Virus record (IMG/VR): IMGVR_UViG_3300020220_000363
Coordinates: 1-22,879 of that record
Direction: 5' to 3' (one strand)
DNA: 22,879 nt
Origin: a virus
In this document: positions 1 to 6,327 of the stretch, piece by piece
Numbering within the stretch: the stretch's first letter is position 1
Layout of the letters: every line of letters starts with the position of its first letter
The notes under the pieces: generated by a model
The model's input: only the letters and a program-made list of their open reading frames with translations
Database searches by the model: none
Told to the model about the DNA's origin: nothing
Translations under genes and position numbers: made by a program

Positions 1-1
1 G

Positions 2-667
2 CTCAAACGCCGCCTGCCGGTTGGTGCCTCCGCCCATCGCGGCTCCGCTATCGAGGCCGGCGTGTCAGCCGGGCTGTTCGAGCCTGAGAAGCCGGTGGAT
101 GATTGCGTTGCAGTCGCCCTGGCCGAGTATGACCGGCTCACTGCCTTATCCGGTGATCCGCGCCGGGAAGCGCAGCGTAAAGTGGTACAAGACACTGTAC
201 CAGTTGCGCTGGCGGAACTCCGCCAATATGGCCGCCCGACACCGCCAGAAGAAGGGCAGCACCAGCACCGGATCAGCAAGCCGCTGGGCGAAGGGCTGCC
301 AGACTTGGTTGGCTATCTGGATTTCTATTGGCAGGAACACGGCTTGGTGCTGGACCTGAAAACGACCGAGCGCGTGCCTGGCCAGATTTCTAGCGCCCAT
401 GCGCGCCAGGGCTGTGGGTACATTGTCAATACAAATAACATCTGCCGATTTGCCTACGCATCACCAAAGAAGATCGCCGTCTATCAGTTGGAAGGTGTCC
501 AAGATCATTGGACACATATGCAGGCCATCGCCCAACGACTGAAGCGGTTTTTGGCGTTATCAGAAGACAAGCAAGAATTGATCGGTTTGCTGGTGCCGGA
601 TGCAGACAGCTTCTACTGGTCCGATCCAGCCGCAGAGGCAGCCCGTAAAGAGATTTACGGGATGTGA
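2..667 (+). CDS. PD-(D/E)XK nuclease, RecB/Cas4-like exonuclease (5' partial)
   Basis: The reading frame is open to the left edge, so the true start lies outside the window; GTG at 62 is only an internal candidate. The visible N-terminus has HRGSAIEAG (about 38-64), which matches the helical start of RecB/Cas4-type nucleases. The active-site core follows: GYLD with the acidic residue at 320-322, then LDLKTTE with the D-x-K pair at 353-361. Further on is ARQGCGY, a QxxxY motif typical of the RecB/Cas4/AddB branch. By family, it should be a metal-dependent DNA exonuclease or nuclease used in phage recombination or genome processing. It sits directly before a probable ssDNA-binding protein, a common recombination pairing. 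Nuclease fold is well supported; polarity and substrate are not visible. Confidence 0.8.
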   Translation, partial: LKRRLPVGASAHRGSAIEAGVSAGLFEPEKPVDDCVAVALAEYDRLTALSGDPRREAQRKVVQDTVPVALAELRQYGRPTPPEEGQHQHRISKPLGEGLPDLVGYLDFYWQEHGLVLDLKTTERVPGQISSAHARQGCGYIVNTNNICRFAYASPKKIAVYQLEGVQDHWTHMQAIAQRLKRFLALSEDKQELIGLLVPDADSFYWSDPAAEAARKEIYGM

Positions 668-723
668 GCAGCAAGCGCCACGCTGCGGAAATGTGGCGCA
701 TTTCAAGGAATATGGAGATTGTT

Positions 724-1401
724 ATGGGTTTGGGTCTTAATATCGGCACCGAGAGCGCCGGCAACGGCGAGTTCCTGCCACTGGTGAACTACAACGCCAA
801 GGCAGGCCGGCTGAAGTTCAGCCAGCGCGTGGAAATCAATGGCCGATGGGAAAAGCAGGAAGAAGATGTGTCCTTCCAACAGCCCGCATTTGTGGCCGAC
901 ATGGAAAACATCCAAGTGGGGTGGCTGTTTTTCAAGGCTGGGATGGCCCCGGTTCGCGCGCTGGTGAAGATTGGTCAGCCGATCCCGCCATGCCCGTTGG
1001 GCGATTATGGTGTTGATGAACGCGGCAATGCCGCCAAGCCAAAGCAAGGCTTCGCCATGCGCCTGCTGGATGGCAATCGCACAGTGCGGGAGTTCTCCAG
1101 CAACGCCGGGGCAGTGTTGGCCGCAATCGACGCATTACACACCCAATACGAAGCCGCGCCAGAGCGCCAACAAGGCATGTTGCCGGTGGTGCAGTTCCAG
1201 GGGGCCACGGAGGTGAAGGGCAAACATGGCAGCAACTACACTCCGAACTTCGCCGTTATCAAATGGGTTCCGCGCCCCGCCGAGTTGGCGGGCAGCCCGA
1301 GTGCGGCGGCTAGCCAGGTTGCTGTGGCTCCGGTTGCCCCCGCCCCAGCGGCTCCGCTACCTCCGCCAACCCCACAAGCCGCCAAGCCTTTGCCGTTTTA
1401 A
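724..1401 (+). CDS. Probable phage single-stranded DNA-binding protein
   Basis: A 225-residue protein starting MGLGLNIG. ATG at 724 is preferred because GGAG lies at 713-716, seven bases upstream; GTG at 664 overlapping the nuclease stop would add 20 residues with no clear ribosome site. The first 180 residues are a mixed, mostly beta-type sequence (for example LVKIGQPIPP and NYTPNFAVIKWV). The tail is a flexible Ala/Pro-rich stretch ending PLPF, like the Pro-Phe end of many SSBs that recruits partner proteins. It lacks the acidic residues usual before that end. Position between a nuclease and a primase-helicase supports an ssDNA-binding or annealing role. I do not recognise a specific family, so the function is inferred from tail and context. 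Confidence 0.5.
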   Translation: MGLGLNIGTESAGNGEFLPLVNYNAKAGRLKFSQRVEINGRWEKQEEDVSFQQPAFVADMENIQVGWLFFKAGMAPVRALVKIGQPIPPCPLGDYGVDERGNAAKPKQGFAMRLLDGNRTVREFSSNAGAVLAAIDALHTQYEAAPERQQGMLPVVQFQGATEVKGKHGSNYTPNFAVIKWVPRPAELAGSPSAAASQVAVAPVAPAPAAPLPPPTPQAAKPLPF

Positions 1402-1415
1402 GCAGGCTTAAATAG

Positions 1416-1445
1416 AAGGGGGCGCAATTAAAGGTTGCGCCCCTT
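1416..1445 (+). terminator. GC-rich hairpin after the SSB-like gene
   Basis: GGGGCGCAA (1419-1427) pairs with TTGCGCCCC (1435-1443) around a 7-base loop. Flanking AA/TT pairs extend the stem past one bulged G. The following bases (AACTTTAA) give only a weak U tract, so it may be a partial terminator, an attenuator or an mRNA 3'-end stabiliser between the SSB-like gene and the primase gene. Confidence 0.5.
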
Positions 1446-1471
1446 AACTTTAATAAAGGGAAGAAAACAAC

Positions 1472-1555
1472 ATGCAGAATTGCATCCCACTTGATGATCC
1501 GTTCTACCCGCCGCACAGTGAGTACCCGCAGAAAAAGCCGAGGCCAGCCCAATGA
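1472..1555 (+). CDS. 27-residue small ORF coupled to the primase gene
   Basis: ATG at 1472 follows the purine-rich stretch AAAGGGAAGAAAA, a plausible ribosome site. It encodes 27 residues starting MQNCIPLDDPFYPPH and rich in Pro, with a basic KKPRP near the end. Its TGA (1553-1555) overlaps the ATG of the primase-helicase gene at 1552 (ATGA), so it could be a real microprotein or a leader ORF that couples ribosomes into the large gene. No family is recognised. The spacing, ribosome site and overlap support translation; the peptide itself may have no function. Confidence 0.45.
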   Translation: MQNCIPLDDPFYPPHSEYPQKKPRPAQ

Positions 1556-3534
1556 GCAGCCCATACAACGCCCCCAGCCTGTCAGCGCCCGCAAAAGAAT
1601 GGGCGCTGTATTATCTGCGGCGCGGTTTTTCCGTGGTTCCGGTGCGAAGGGGCGAAAAAATCCCGGCTGTCCCCTGGCACCAATACCAGCACAGACGCGC
1701 CACTCTGGCAGAGATTGAAGACTGGTTCACTGATCTTACCATGGGCGTTGGCATTGTAACCGGTGCAATCAGCAACATCATCGTGCTGGATTTCGATGGC
1801 AGCCTGGGCGCGGAAACCGAGGCGCAGATACTGCCGAGAATCGGGGTTGGCCCGGTGGCCCTGACCGGTGGTGGCGGGGCGCACCGCATCATGGCTCACC
1901 CTGGGCGGAAGGTATTCACCAGAACAGGGGTGCTGCCCGGCATGGATGTGCGGGGCGATGGTGGCTTCATCGTCGCACCACCCAGTGTCCACGCGTCAGG
2001 CCGGCAATACAGTTGGGACGTGGACTTCCATATCGACGATTACGGGCTGCCCACGCTCACCGATAGCCTGACCGAGATCATCTGCCGGGACGTTATCCAC
2101 GGCACCGGCAGCGTGTCAGCAGTTACCCATGCAGCCGGGCCGCTGGGGCTGCCTGGCGTTATTACAGACGGCAGAGAGCAATACATGCGGGATACCGTGC
2201 TGGCGGTGGTCAGCGGGCTTTCTAAGCGGCTGGGGAGGCTGCCAACGGAGGAAGAGGTCGTGGCCGAAGGCTGGCCCCAGTACGCCGCCAAAGTGGACTT
2301 CCGGCGGCCTGGCCGGGGGGAGGCCGAATTTAGGATGAAGGTGCGATACACCCTGGACCGGGCAGAGCGGGGGGTATTGCGGTTGGAGCAACCAAACTCA
2401 GTTGCAACAGACAGCGCAACACCAAGTGCCCAAGGTGTTGCGGAGGATGTTGCGCCCGATGACGGGCTGCCGCTGGTCTATTTCACCGACATCAACGCCA
2501 ATCTGGATGCTGCGGATTTCGTGGAGGGGCTGCTAACTGAAGGCGGTATGTCAGTTACCTACGGGGAAAGTAACTGCGGCAAAACCTTCTTCATGACTGA
2601 CCTGGCGCTGCATGTGGCCAGCGGCATGGAGTGGAATGGCCGGGCAGTGGAAGAAGGAGGCGTGATTTACTGCGCCCTGGAAGGCAGCCACGGTATCAGC
2701 AACCGGGTTACCGCTTGGCGCAAGCACCACCAGATGGAGGGGGTTATTATCCCCTTCGCCATCATTCCCATCAGCATCAACCTGCTGGACCCGGCAGCCG
2801 ATACCGAGCGGCTCATCACCGCCATCACCAAGGCACAGGGCGAGATGCAGAAGCCCGTTAGGCTGGTGATCCTGGATACCCTGTCTCGCGCCTTGGCCGG
2901 AGGCAATGAGAACGCGCCAGATGATATGGGGGCGCTGGTGGCAAACATCGACCGGGTACGCCAAGTAACAGGCGCACACGTCAATGGGGTTCACCATTCA
3001 GGCAAGGACACCGCCAAAGGGGCAAGAGGCCATAGCCTGCTGCGGGCAGCCACGGATACCGAGATAGAGATCACCAGGGCATCCAAGGACAGCCCGTCCG
3101 TCGCCACGGTGAAGAAGCAGCGCGACCTGGAAATCGAGGGCGAGTGGATATTCAAACTGACCACCATCGAACTGGGGCGCAACCGGCGCAACAAGCCCGT
3201 CACCTCCTGCATCATCACGCCAGCCGATCCCGAGGAAGCAAAGCCGTCCGGTCCAAGGCTCAATATGTGGGAAGCCATGGCTGTCCAGGCCCTGAAAGAC
3301 GCCATCGGAGAGCGGGGGGAGATGGGTTTTGGCAACCTTCCAAGGGTCAAAATGGTGCCCGTGGACACCTGGAAGGCCAAGTGGTGGAGCCGTGCAAGCA
3401 TCGAACCGGACAACAAGAAACGCGCAACATGGGCGCGCACCAAGAACAGGATTCTGTTGCTCAAGGTCGCCGTCCATGTGGACAATAAAGTGTGGCTTTA
3501 TCAAGAGGATAGCGAAGAATGTCGCCAGGCGTGA
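1552..3534 (+). CDS. Primase-polymerase / RepA-like helicase fusion
   Basis: A 660-residue replication protein with two domains. Residues about 12-170 match the bifunctional prim-pol domain of AEP-type primases: VLDFD with the D-x-D metal ligands at 80-82, GGGGAH at 107-111, and MDVRGDGGFIVAPPS at 131-145. Residues about 305-560 are a RecA-fold ATPase of the RSF1010 RepA/AAA_25 kind: Walker A GESNCGKT at 338-345, Walker B LVILDTLSR at 438-446, then HHSGKD at 481-486. By family it should unwind DNA and synthesise primers at the fork. ATG at 1552 overlaps the upstream small ORF. The interdomain linker (about residues 285-305) is Ala/Thr/Pro-rich and its DNA carries the GCGCAACAC motif also clustered downstream. 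No separate DNA polymerase is visible here. Confidence 0.88.
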   Translation: MSSPYNAPSLSAPAKEWALYYLRRGFSVVPVRRGEKIPAVPWHQYQHRRATLAEIEDWFTDLTMGVGIVTGAISNIIVLDFDGSLGAETEAQILPRIGVGPVALTGGGGAHRIMAHPGRKVFTRTGVLPGMDVRGDGGFIVAPPSVHASGRQYSWDVDFHIDDYGLPTLTDSLTEIICRDVIHGTGSVSAVTHAAGPLGLPGVITDGREQYMRDTVLAVVSGLSKRLGRLPTEEEVVAEGWPQYAAKVDFRRPGRGEAEFRMKVRYTLDRAERGVLRLEQPNSVATDSATPSAQGVAEDVAPDDGLPLVYFTDINANLDAADFVEGLLTEGGMSVTYGESNCGKTFFMTDLALHVASGMEWNGRAVEEGGVIYCALEGSHGISNRVTAWRKHHQMEGVIIPFAIIPISINLLDPAADTERLITAITKAQGEMQKPVRLVILDTLSRALAGGNENAPDDMGALVANIDRVRQVTGAHVNGVHHSGKDTAKGARGHSLLRAATDTEIEITRASKDSPSVATVKKQRDLEIEGEWIFKLTTIELGRNRRNKPVTSCIITPADPEEAKPSGPRLNMWEAMAVQALKDAIGERGEMGFGNLPRVKMVPVDTWKAKWWSRASIEPDNKKRATWARTKNRILLLKVAVHVDNKVWLYQEDSEECRQA

Positions 3535-3558
3535 CCAAGAAGCGCAACACCGCAACAG

Positions 3559-3600
3559 AAAGCGCAACACGTTTTTGGGTGGTCGTGTTGCGCTTTTTGT
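3559..3600 (+). terminator. Intrinsic terminator after primase-helicase
   Basis: A perfect 13-bp stem pairs AAAGCGCAACACG (3559-3571) with CGTGTTGCGCTTT (3584-3596) around a 12-base loop and is followed by TTGT, giving a short T-rich tail. It is 24 bases past the primase-helicase stop, the usual place for a Rho-independent terminator. The stem arms are themselves copies of the GCGCAACAC motif. Confidence 0.65.
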
Positions 3601-3640
3601 TTCGCCGGGCTTATGAGCGCAACACCGCAACACGCGCAAC

Positions 3641-3658
3641 ACACACCTATAGGTGTGT
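3641..3658. promoter_or_regulatory. 18-bp perfect palindrome
   Basis: ACACACCTA followed by TAGGTGTGT is a perfect inverted repeat with no spacer. GCGCAAC-type motifs flank both sides. It lies about 70 bases upstream of the next gene start at 3726, so a dimeric regulator operator or the centre of an origin structure is plausible. No promoter hexamers of good quality are visible beside it. Confidence 0.4.
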
Positions 3659-3725
3659 TGCGTGTTGCGCGTTGCGGTCAGCTCCAAGTTGGGTGGGGTA
3701 GTTGGAAAGGGAGGGAGAGTGAGAC

Positions 3726-4280
3726 ATGGTGATGAATGGTGATTATCTGGCCCCGATCCCAGACACGGTGGGTAGTTGGGTTTGGCGACAACATAGTGCC
3801 AGGCGTGCGCTGGATGACGTGGTTGCCGATCTGGAGCGACGGTGGGGGTTTGAGCGGCTGCCGCGTCTGGTGTCGCCGGAGTTGCGGGAACGGTTTGTGG
3901 GCGCCCAGGATATGCACCGGCAGGCGACCATGGCTGGCGAGGATATGGCGGAGATGGACGCCATGATGATACGGGCATGGCGGGCCTTGGAAGCGGAGGC
4001 CGTTTCACGCGGGGAGACGGAGTTGCCCGGGGCCGTGGTGATTTGGCAGGCGGAGGAGCCAGAACGGGGGACCATCTGCCTGTGCCTGGATGACGAACAC
4101 GCGCAGGCGTTGCTGGCGAGGGCGAAGGCGGAAGGGGTTAACGTGGAGACTTGGACGCTGGCGGAGGTTGGGCGTGTCGTGAAGGCGGTCACGCCACTAG
4201 CGGAAATTAAGCAGGCTTTCCCGGGGGCGACTGTGCAGGGTAAAAGGAAGCCGTTTCCGGTGGATGAGATACCGATATGA
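3726..4280 (+). CDS. Conserved-looking phage protein, function unknown
   Basis: A 184-residue protein starting MVMNGDYLAPIPD; the GGGAGGGAG run at about 3709-3717 supports initiation at 3726 or at ATG 3732. It is soluble and mostly helical in its first half: LDDVVADLERRWGFERLPRL, then VSPELRERFVGAQ and a Met/Ala-rich helix. The second half has a beta-alpha pattern (GAVVIWQAEE, TICLCLDDEHAQALLARA, VETWTLAEVGRVV). I cannot name a family or a catalytic motif. It overlaps the next gene by ATGA, so the two are likely translated together. It is the first gene after the repeat region and before the late block, which would suit an accessory or regulatory role, but that is inference. Confidence 0.7.
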   Translation: MVMNGDYLAPIPDTVGSWVWRQHSARRALDDVVADLERRWGFERLPRLVSPELRERFVGAQDMHRQATMAGEDMAEMDAMMIRAWRALEAEAVSRGETELPGAVVIWQAEEPERGTICLCLDDEHAQALLARAKAEGVNVETWTLAEVGRVVKAVTPLAEIKQAFPGATVQGKRKPFPVDEIPI

Positions 4281-4771
4281 GGCGTAAAGGTAGGACAGGG
4301 CCAGAAGGCGATATAGGGCCGCCAGAGGGCCTTAAAACGGGCGCTGTGGTGGTTTCCTTTGGGCCTGATGTGGATGACCCAAATAAGACTGTACGGCGGG
4401 CTAAGAGGGTTTGGGCGCCTGATACGCTGCTGAGTAAGGGCGCCATTACTGCGGCGCACCATGCGGCGGCTTGTCGGTATCTGGATCAGTATCAGCGCGG
4501 GGTGTTGGGAGCGGGCAAGAATCGGTCTGTGGTGCCGATGCAGCGGAGTGTGGGGCCTGGCGGCTATCAGGAAACGCAACTTGCGGCGATGAAGGCATTT
4601 CGGGAAGCAGAGAAGGTGGTTGGCCTTACACTTGCGCCAGCCTTGGCGTGGTGTGTTCTGTCACACGGAACAGTGTCAGGCTGGGCGGAATGTAAGGGGT
4701 GGAACGCTCACAAAGCGGCTGGGTTTGTGGTGGCGGCCTTGGATCGGTTGGCTGAGCATTATGGAATGTAA
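4277..4771 (+). CDS. Hypothetical protein with a DUF6456-like C-terminus
   Basis: A 164-residue basic protein whose ATG (4277) overlaps the previous stop. The N-terminal 45 residues are polar and Lys/Arg-rich. The middle (ITAAHHAAACRYLDQYQRG) and the end (WNAHKAAGFVVAALDRLAEHYG) resemble the helical layout of DUF6456-type alphaproteobacterial proteins, in which a C-terminal helix ends in LD-x-L-A-x-HYG. That resemblance is from memory and weak. The family has no settled biochemical role, although a DNA-binding or transcriptional function would fit a gene just before the late region. A long non-coding stretch follows it. Confidence 0.55.
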   Translation: MRRKGRTGPEGDIGPPEGLKTGAVVVSFGPDVDDPNKTVRRAKRVWAPDTLLSKGAITAAHHAAACRYLDQYQRGVLGAGKNRSVVPMQRSVGPGGYQETQLAAMKAFREAEKVVGLTLAPALAWCVLSHGTVSGWAECKGWNAHKAAGFVVAALDRLAEHYGM

Positions 4772-4774
4772 TAA

Positions 4775-4808
4775 TTCCAAAAATCAGGGCAATTTCAAAA
4801 ATCAGAGC
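4775..4808. repeat. Tandem 16-bp direct repeat, 18-bp period
   Basis: TTCCAAAAATCAGGGC (4775-4790) and TTTCAAAAATCAGAGC (4793-4808) match at 14 of 16 positions, with CAAAAATCAG exact in both. The pair starts just after a stop codon at the head of a 345-bp non-coding region. Two sites less than two helical turns apart would suit regulator binding, but no protein can be assigned. Confidence 0.4.
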
Positions 4809-5042
4809 CGAAATTTTTCCCGTTAAAATTGGTTTTTCTAACTAAAGCCTAGACAGGGGTAGTTTTGTAACAGAACCGAGCAAGGCTGCGCCATTGGGCG
4901 GAATACCACCATTTTTTGACAAAAACCGGCAGCCGCATCAAAGCGCGCTATCAAATGCACAATAAGCAAACACCGTGCCGAAAAAGCGCGATTTATAGGG
5001 CAGCGCGCGCATATTTATTTTGCGTGAAGTGATATTTTTTTC

Positions 5043-5070
5043 TTGACGTGATTCTGCGCCGCGATATCTT
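5043..5070 (+). promoter_or_regulatory. Candidate sigma70 promoter for the micropeptide/gp88 unit
   Basis: TTGACG (5043-5048) is 5 of 6 to the -35 consensus. A 16-base spacer leads to TATCTT (5065-5070), 4 of 6 to the -10. A T-rich run lies just upstream of the -35. Transcription would begin near 5077, about 40 bases before the ATG at 5117. Confidence 0.45.
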
Positions 5071-5116
5071 TCTCACCTGGCAGCGCATGGGGCGCGCCTA
5101 TGTGGGAGAAAGTATC

Positions 5117-5200
5117 ATGTGGGAAATTATTGGGAATGTTCTGGGGGGCGCCATTTGGGCAGGGTTGGTTTGGGCGGCTTTTGTGGTGGTGGGGGGCTAA
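5117..5200 (+). CDS. 27-residue single-pass membrane micropeptide
   Basis: ATG at 5117 is preceded by GGGAG at 5104-5108, eight bases away, the best ribosome site in this region. The 27-residue product begins MWEIIGNVLGG and then continues as one hydrophobic segment (about residues 4-27) rich in Gly, Ala, Val and Trp, enough for one membrane span. It has no cleavable signal-peptide layout. Its TAA (5198-5200) is four bases before the ATG of the gp88-like gene. Small hydrophobic phage peptides can be holin-like, superinfection-exclusion or membrane-anchoring factors; none is proven here. The same bases read in another frame would extend the gp88-like gene upstream, but the ribosome site favours this frame. 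Confidence 0.55.
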   Translation: MWEIIGNVLGGAIWAGLVWAAFVVVGG

Positions 5201-5204
5201 GGAA

Positions 5205-5945
5205 ATGGAAAATCGCATTTTTAGCTTTGATTCTGCCAAAGCCATAAAAGCGCATGGCTTTGGTTATTTAAACGCAATTCACTACATGGCGCCCGCCGAT
5301 GTGGCAGGGGTGGGGAATCTCTGCCCCAAAGCCACTATCGGTTGCCAGGAAGCATGCTTAGGCTGGTATTCCGGCCAAGCAGGAATGGTGGCCAATGATG
5401 CAGATTTGAATAACGTACGGAAAAGCAGGATTCAGAAAGCGCAGCGTTTCATGAGAAACCGCGCCGCATATATGCGCGACATGGTGCGTTCAATTCAATT
5501 GGCCGAGAAGAAGGCGCAGCGCATGGGCTTGAAGCTTTGCGTTCGGTTGAACGGTTCAACCGATATTTCATGGGAAGGTTTAAAGGTGGAGGCCTATGGG
5601 CTTTCACATCAGAATATCATGGCGGTTTTTCCTCATGTGCAATTTGTCGATTATACGAAAATCGCATCTAGGCTAGATCGGCCATTGCCTGCCAATTATC
5701 ATCTAACGCTATCCCGCACCGAATCTAATGATTCGGCTGTGATTAAGTTAGTGAAGGCTGGCCGTAACGTGGCCGTGGTGTTTGACGCGTTACCTGAAAG
5801 GTGGAATGGCTTGCGTGTTATTGATGGGGATAAGCACGATTTACGCCATTTGGATCCTAAGGGCGTTATTGTTGGATTGACGCCTAAGGGGCGGAAAGCC
5901 AAGCGGGATAAATCCGGGTTTGTTGTGCGGGGGGTGGCAGCGTGA
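5205..5945 (+). CDS. gp88-like protein (GP88/DUF7227-type), function unknown
   Basis: A 246-residue protein read from ATG 5205 (MENRIFSFD). An upstream ATG at 5100 would add 35 Trp/Gly-rich residues that overlap the micropeptide and look non-native. Hallmarks of the phage gp88 family are visible: LCPKATIGCQEAC with Cys 40, 47 and 51; RLNGSTDISWE at 114-124; FVDYTK at 147-152; and a C-terminal VIDGD...GVIVGLTPKG segment. The family is widespread in phages without an agreed function. The C-x6-C-x3-C cluster may bind a metal or Fe-S centre, which is inference. AAGGA (5199-5203) sits almost against the start, so initiation probably relies on ribosomes finishing the micropeptide. The next gene overlaps by GTGA. 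Confidence 0.72.
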   Translation: MENRIFSFDSAKAIKAHGFGYLNAIHYMAPADVAGVGNLCPKATIGCQEACLGWYSGQAGMVANDADLNNVRKSRIQKAQRFMRNRAAYMRDMVRSIQLAEKKAQRMGLKLCVRLNGSTDISWEGLKVEAYGLSHQNIMAVFPHVQFVDYTKIASRLDRPLPANYHLTLSRTESNDSAVIKLVKAGRNVAVVFDALPERWNGLRVIDGDKHDLRHLDPKGVIVGLTPKGRKAKRDKSGFVVRGVAA

Positions 5946-6253
5946 AAAATAACACCCTCAAAACCCGCCAGCCAAAACGCGGCCTGGCAGATCATCCCGC
6001 CGTGATCGCGGCGCAGATCGGATATTCGGAAGCGCGCGCTGGTAAGCCGTTTAATCCTGATCGGTTTGCGGATCATATAGGGCAAGCCAATCACGAAATT
6101 GGCCGCTTGTGGTGTTTGAATATGCGCGTTGCTGGCATTGATCCGCCGCCATGGCCGTCTGGCCGGAATCTTCCCGCCATTGTGCGGGATCGGGTTCGGC
6201 AATCACTAGACCTAGTCGGCGGATGCCAACCAGGGCAAGGCGACGGAAAATAG
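5942..6253 (+). CDS. Small hypothetical protein after gp88-like gene
   Basis: A 103-residue basic protein beginning with GTG at 5942, overlapping the previous TGA (GTGA). The core HPAVIAAQIGYSEARAGKPFNP followed by a Trp-containing helix is faintly like the A-x-x-x-GY-x-A-x-x-G pattern of ribosome-modulation-factor/CrpP-like small phage proteins, but the match is too weak for a name. It is the last gene of the unit closed by the terminator at 6274-6300. No membrane segment or catalytic motif is seen. Confidence 0.6.
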   Translation: MKNNTLKTRQPKRGLADHPAVIAAQIGYSEARAGKPFNPDRFADHIGQANHEIGRLWCLNMRVAGIDPPPWPSGRNLPAIVRDRVRQSLDLVGGCQPGQGDGK

Positions 6254-6273
6254 GCCGGATTTAGTTATTTTTC

Positions 6274-6300
6274 AGCCCCGCAAAAGCGGGGCTTTTTTTT
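6274..6300 (+). terminator. Strong Rho-independent terminator
   Basis: AGCCCCGC (6274-6281) pairs with GCGGGGCT (6286-6293) around an AAAA loop and runs into a tract of eight T (6293-6300). It separates the gp88-containing unit from the terminase/head operon. Confidence 0.93.
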
Positions 6301-6309
6301 CATTTGGCG

Positions 6310-6327
6310 TATCATTAGAATCTAGGG
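6310..6327 (+). promoter_or_regulatory. Candidate -10 elements directly before terS; possible leaderless start
   Basis: TATCAT (6310-6315) and TAGAAT (6316-6321) each match the -10 consensus at 5 of 6 positions. No good -35 is present because the terminator occupies that space. Starting seven bases past TAGAAT would put the transcript start on the A of the terS ATG (6328). There is no convincing ribosome site before that ATG. Confidence 0.3.

Larger units (their letters stand above)
3542..3677. repeat. GCGCAACAC motif cluster, candidate origin or operator region
   Basis: Six exact copies of GCGCAACAC lie in about 130 bp. Four are on + (3542-3550, 3562-3570, 3617-3625, 3634-3642) and two on - (3585-3593, 3662-3670). 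A near copy is at 3655-3663. A 17-bp direct repeat (AGCGCAACACCGCAACA) occurs at 3541-3557 and 3616-3632. The array lies directly after the primase-helicase gene in a 191-bp non-coding gap. Iteron-like replication origin, repressor/regulator binding array and structured RNA are all possible; part of it also forms the terminator described separately. Confidence 0.6.
4772..5116. other. 345-bp non-coding region
   Basis: No convincing gene is seen on either strand here. The region holds the direct repeat near its left end, an isolated TTGACA at 4916-4921 without a good -10, AT-rich stretches near 4810-4850 and 5010-5040, and a better promoter candidate at 5043-5070. It probably carries the promoter and regulatory sites for the micropeptide/gp88 unit. 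Confidence 0.5.

Noticed and set aside
3641-3660. CCTATAGG in the palindrome as part of a T7-like phage promoter
   Set aside because: Only the CTATAGG core matches; the upstream recognition half is absent and no phage RNA polymerase gene is in the window.
3519-3701. 60-codon + frame across the repeat region
   Set aside because: Its sequence is a direct readout of the GCGCAACAC repeats, it overlaps the terminator, and it shows no independent coding signs.
2998-4008. Long open frame on the minus strand (336 codons)
   Set aside because: It lies opposite the primase-helicase end, the repeat gap and the next gene, is Pro/Arg/Cys-rich, has no recognisable motif, and crosses a terminator. It is a by-product of third-position G/C bias.
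4916-4944. TTGACA at 4916-4921 as a full promoter
   Set aside because: At the normal spacing the -10 position reads CAAAGC, too far from consensus.
5100-5204. Longer N-terminus for the gp88-like gene from ATG 5100
   Set aside because: The extra 35 residues are Trp/Gly-rich and unlike the family; the same bases encode the micropeptide with a much better ribosome site.
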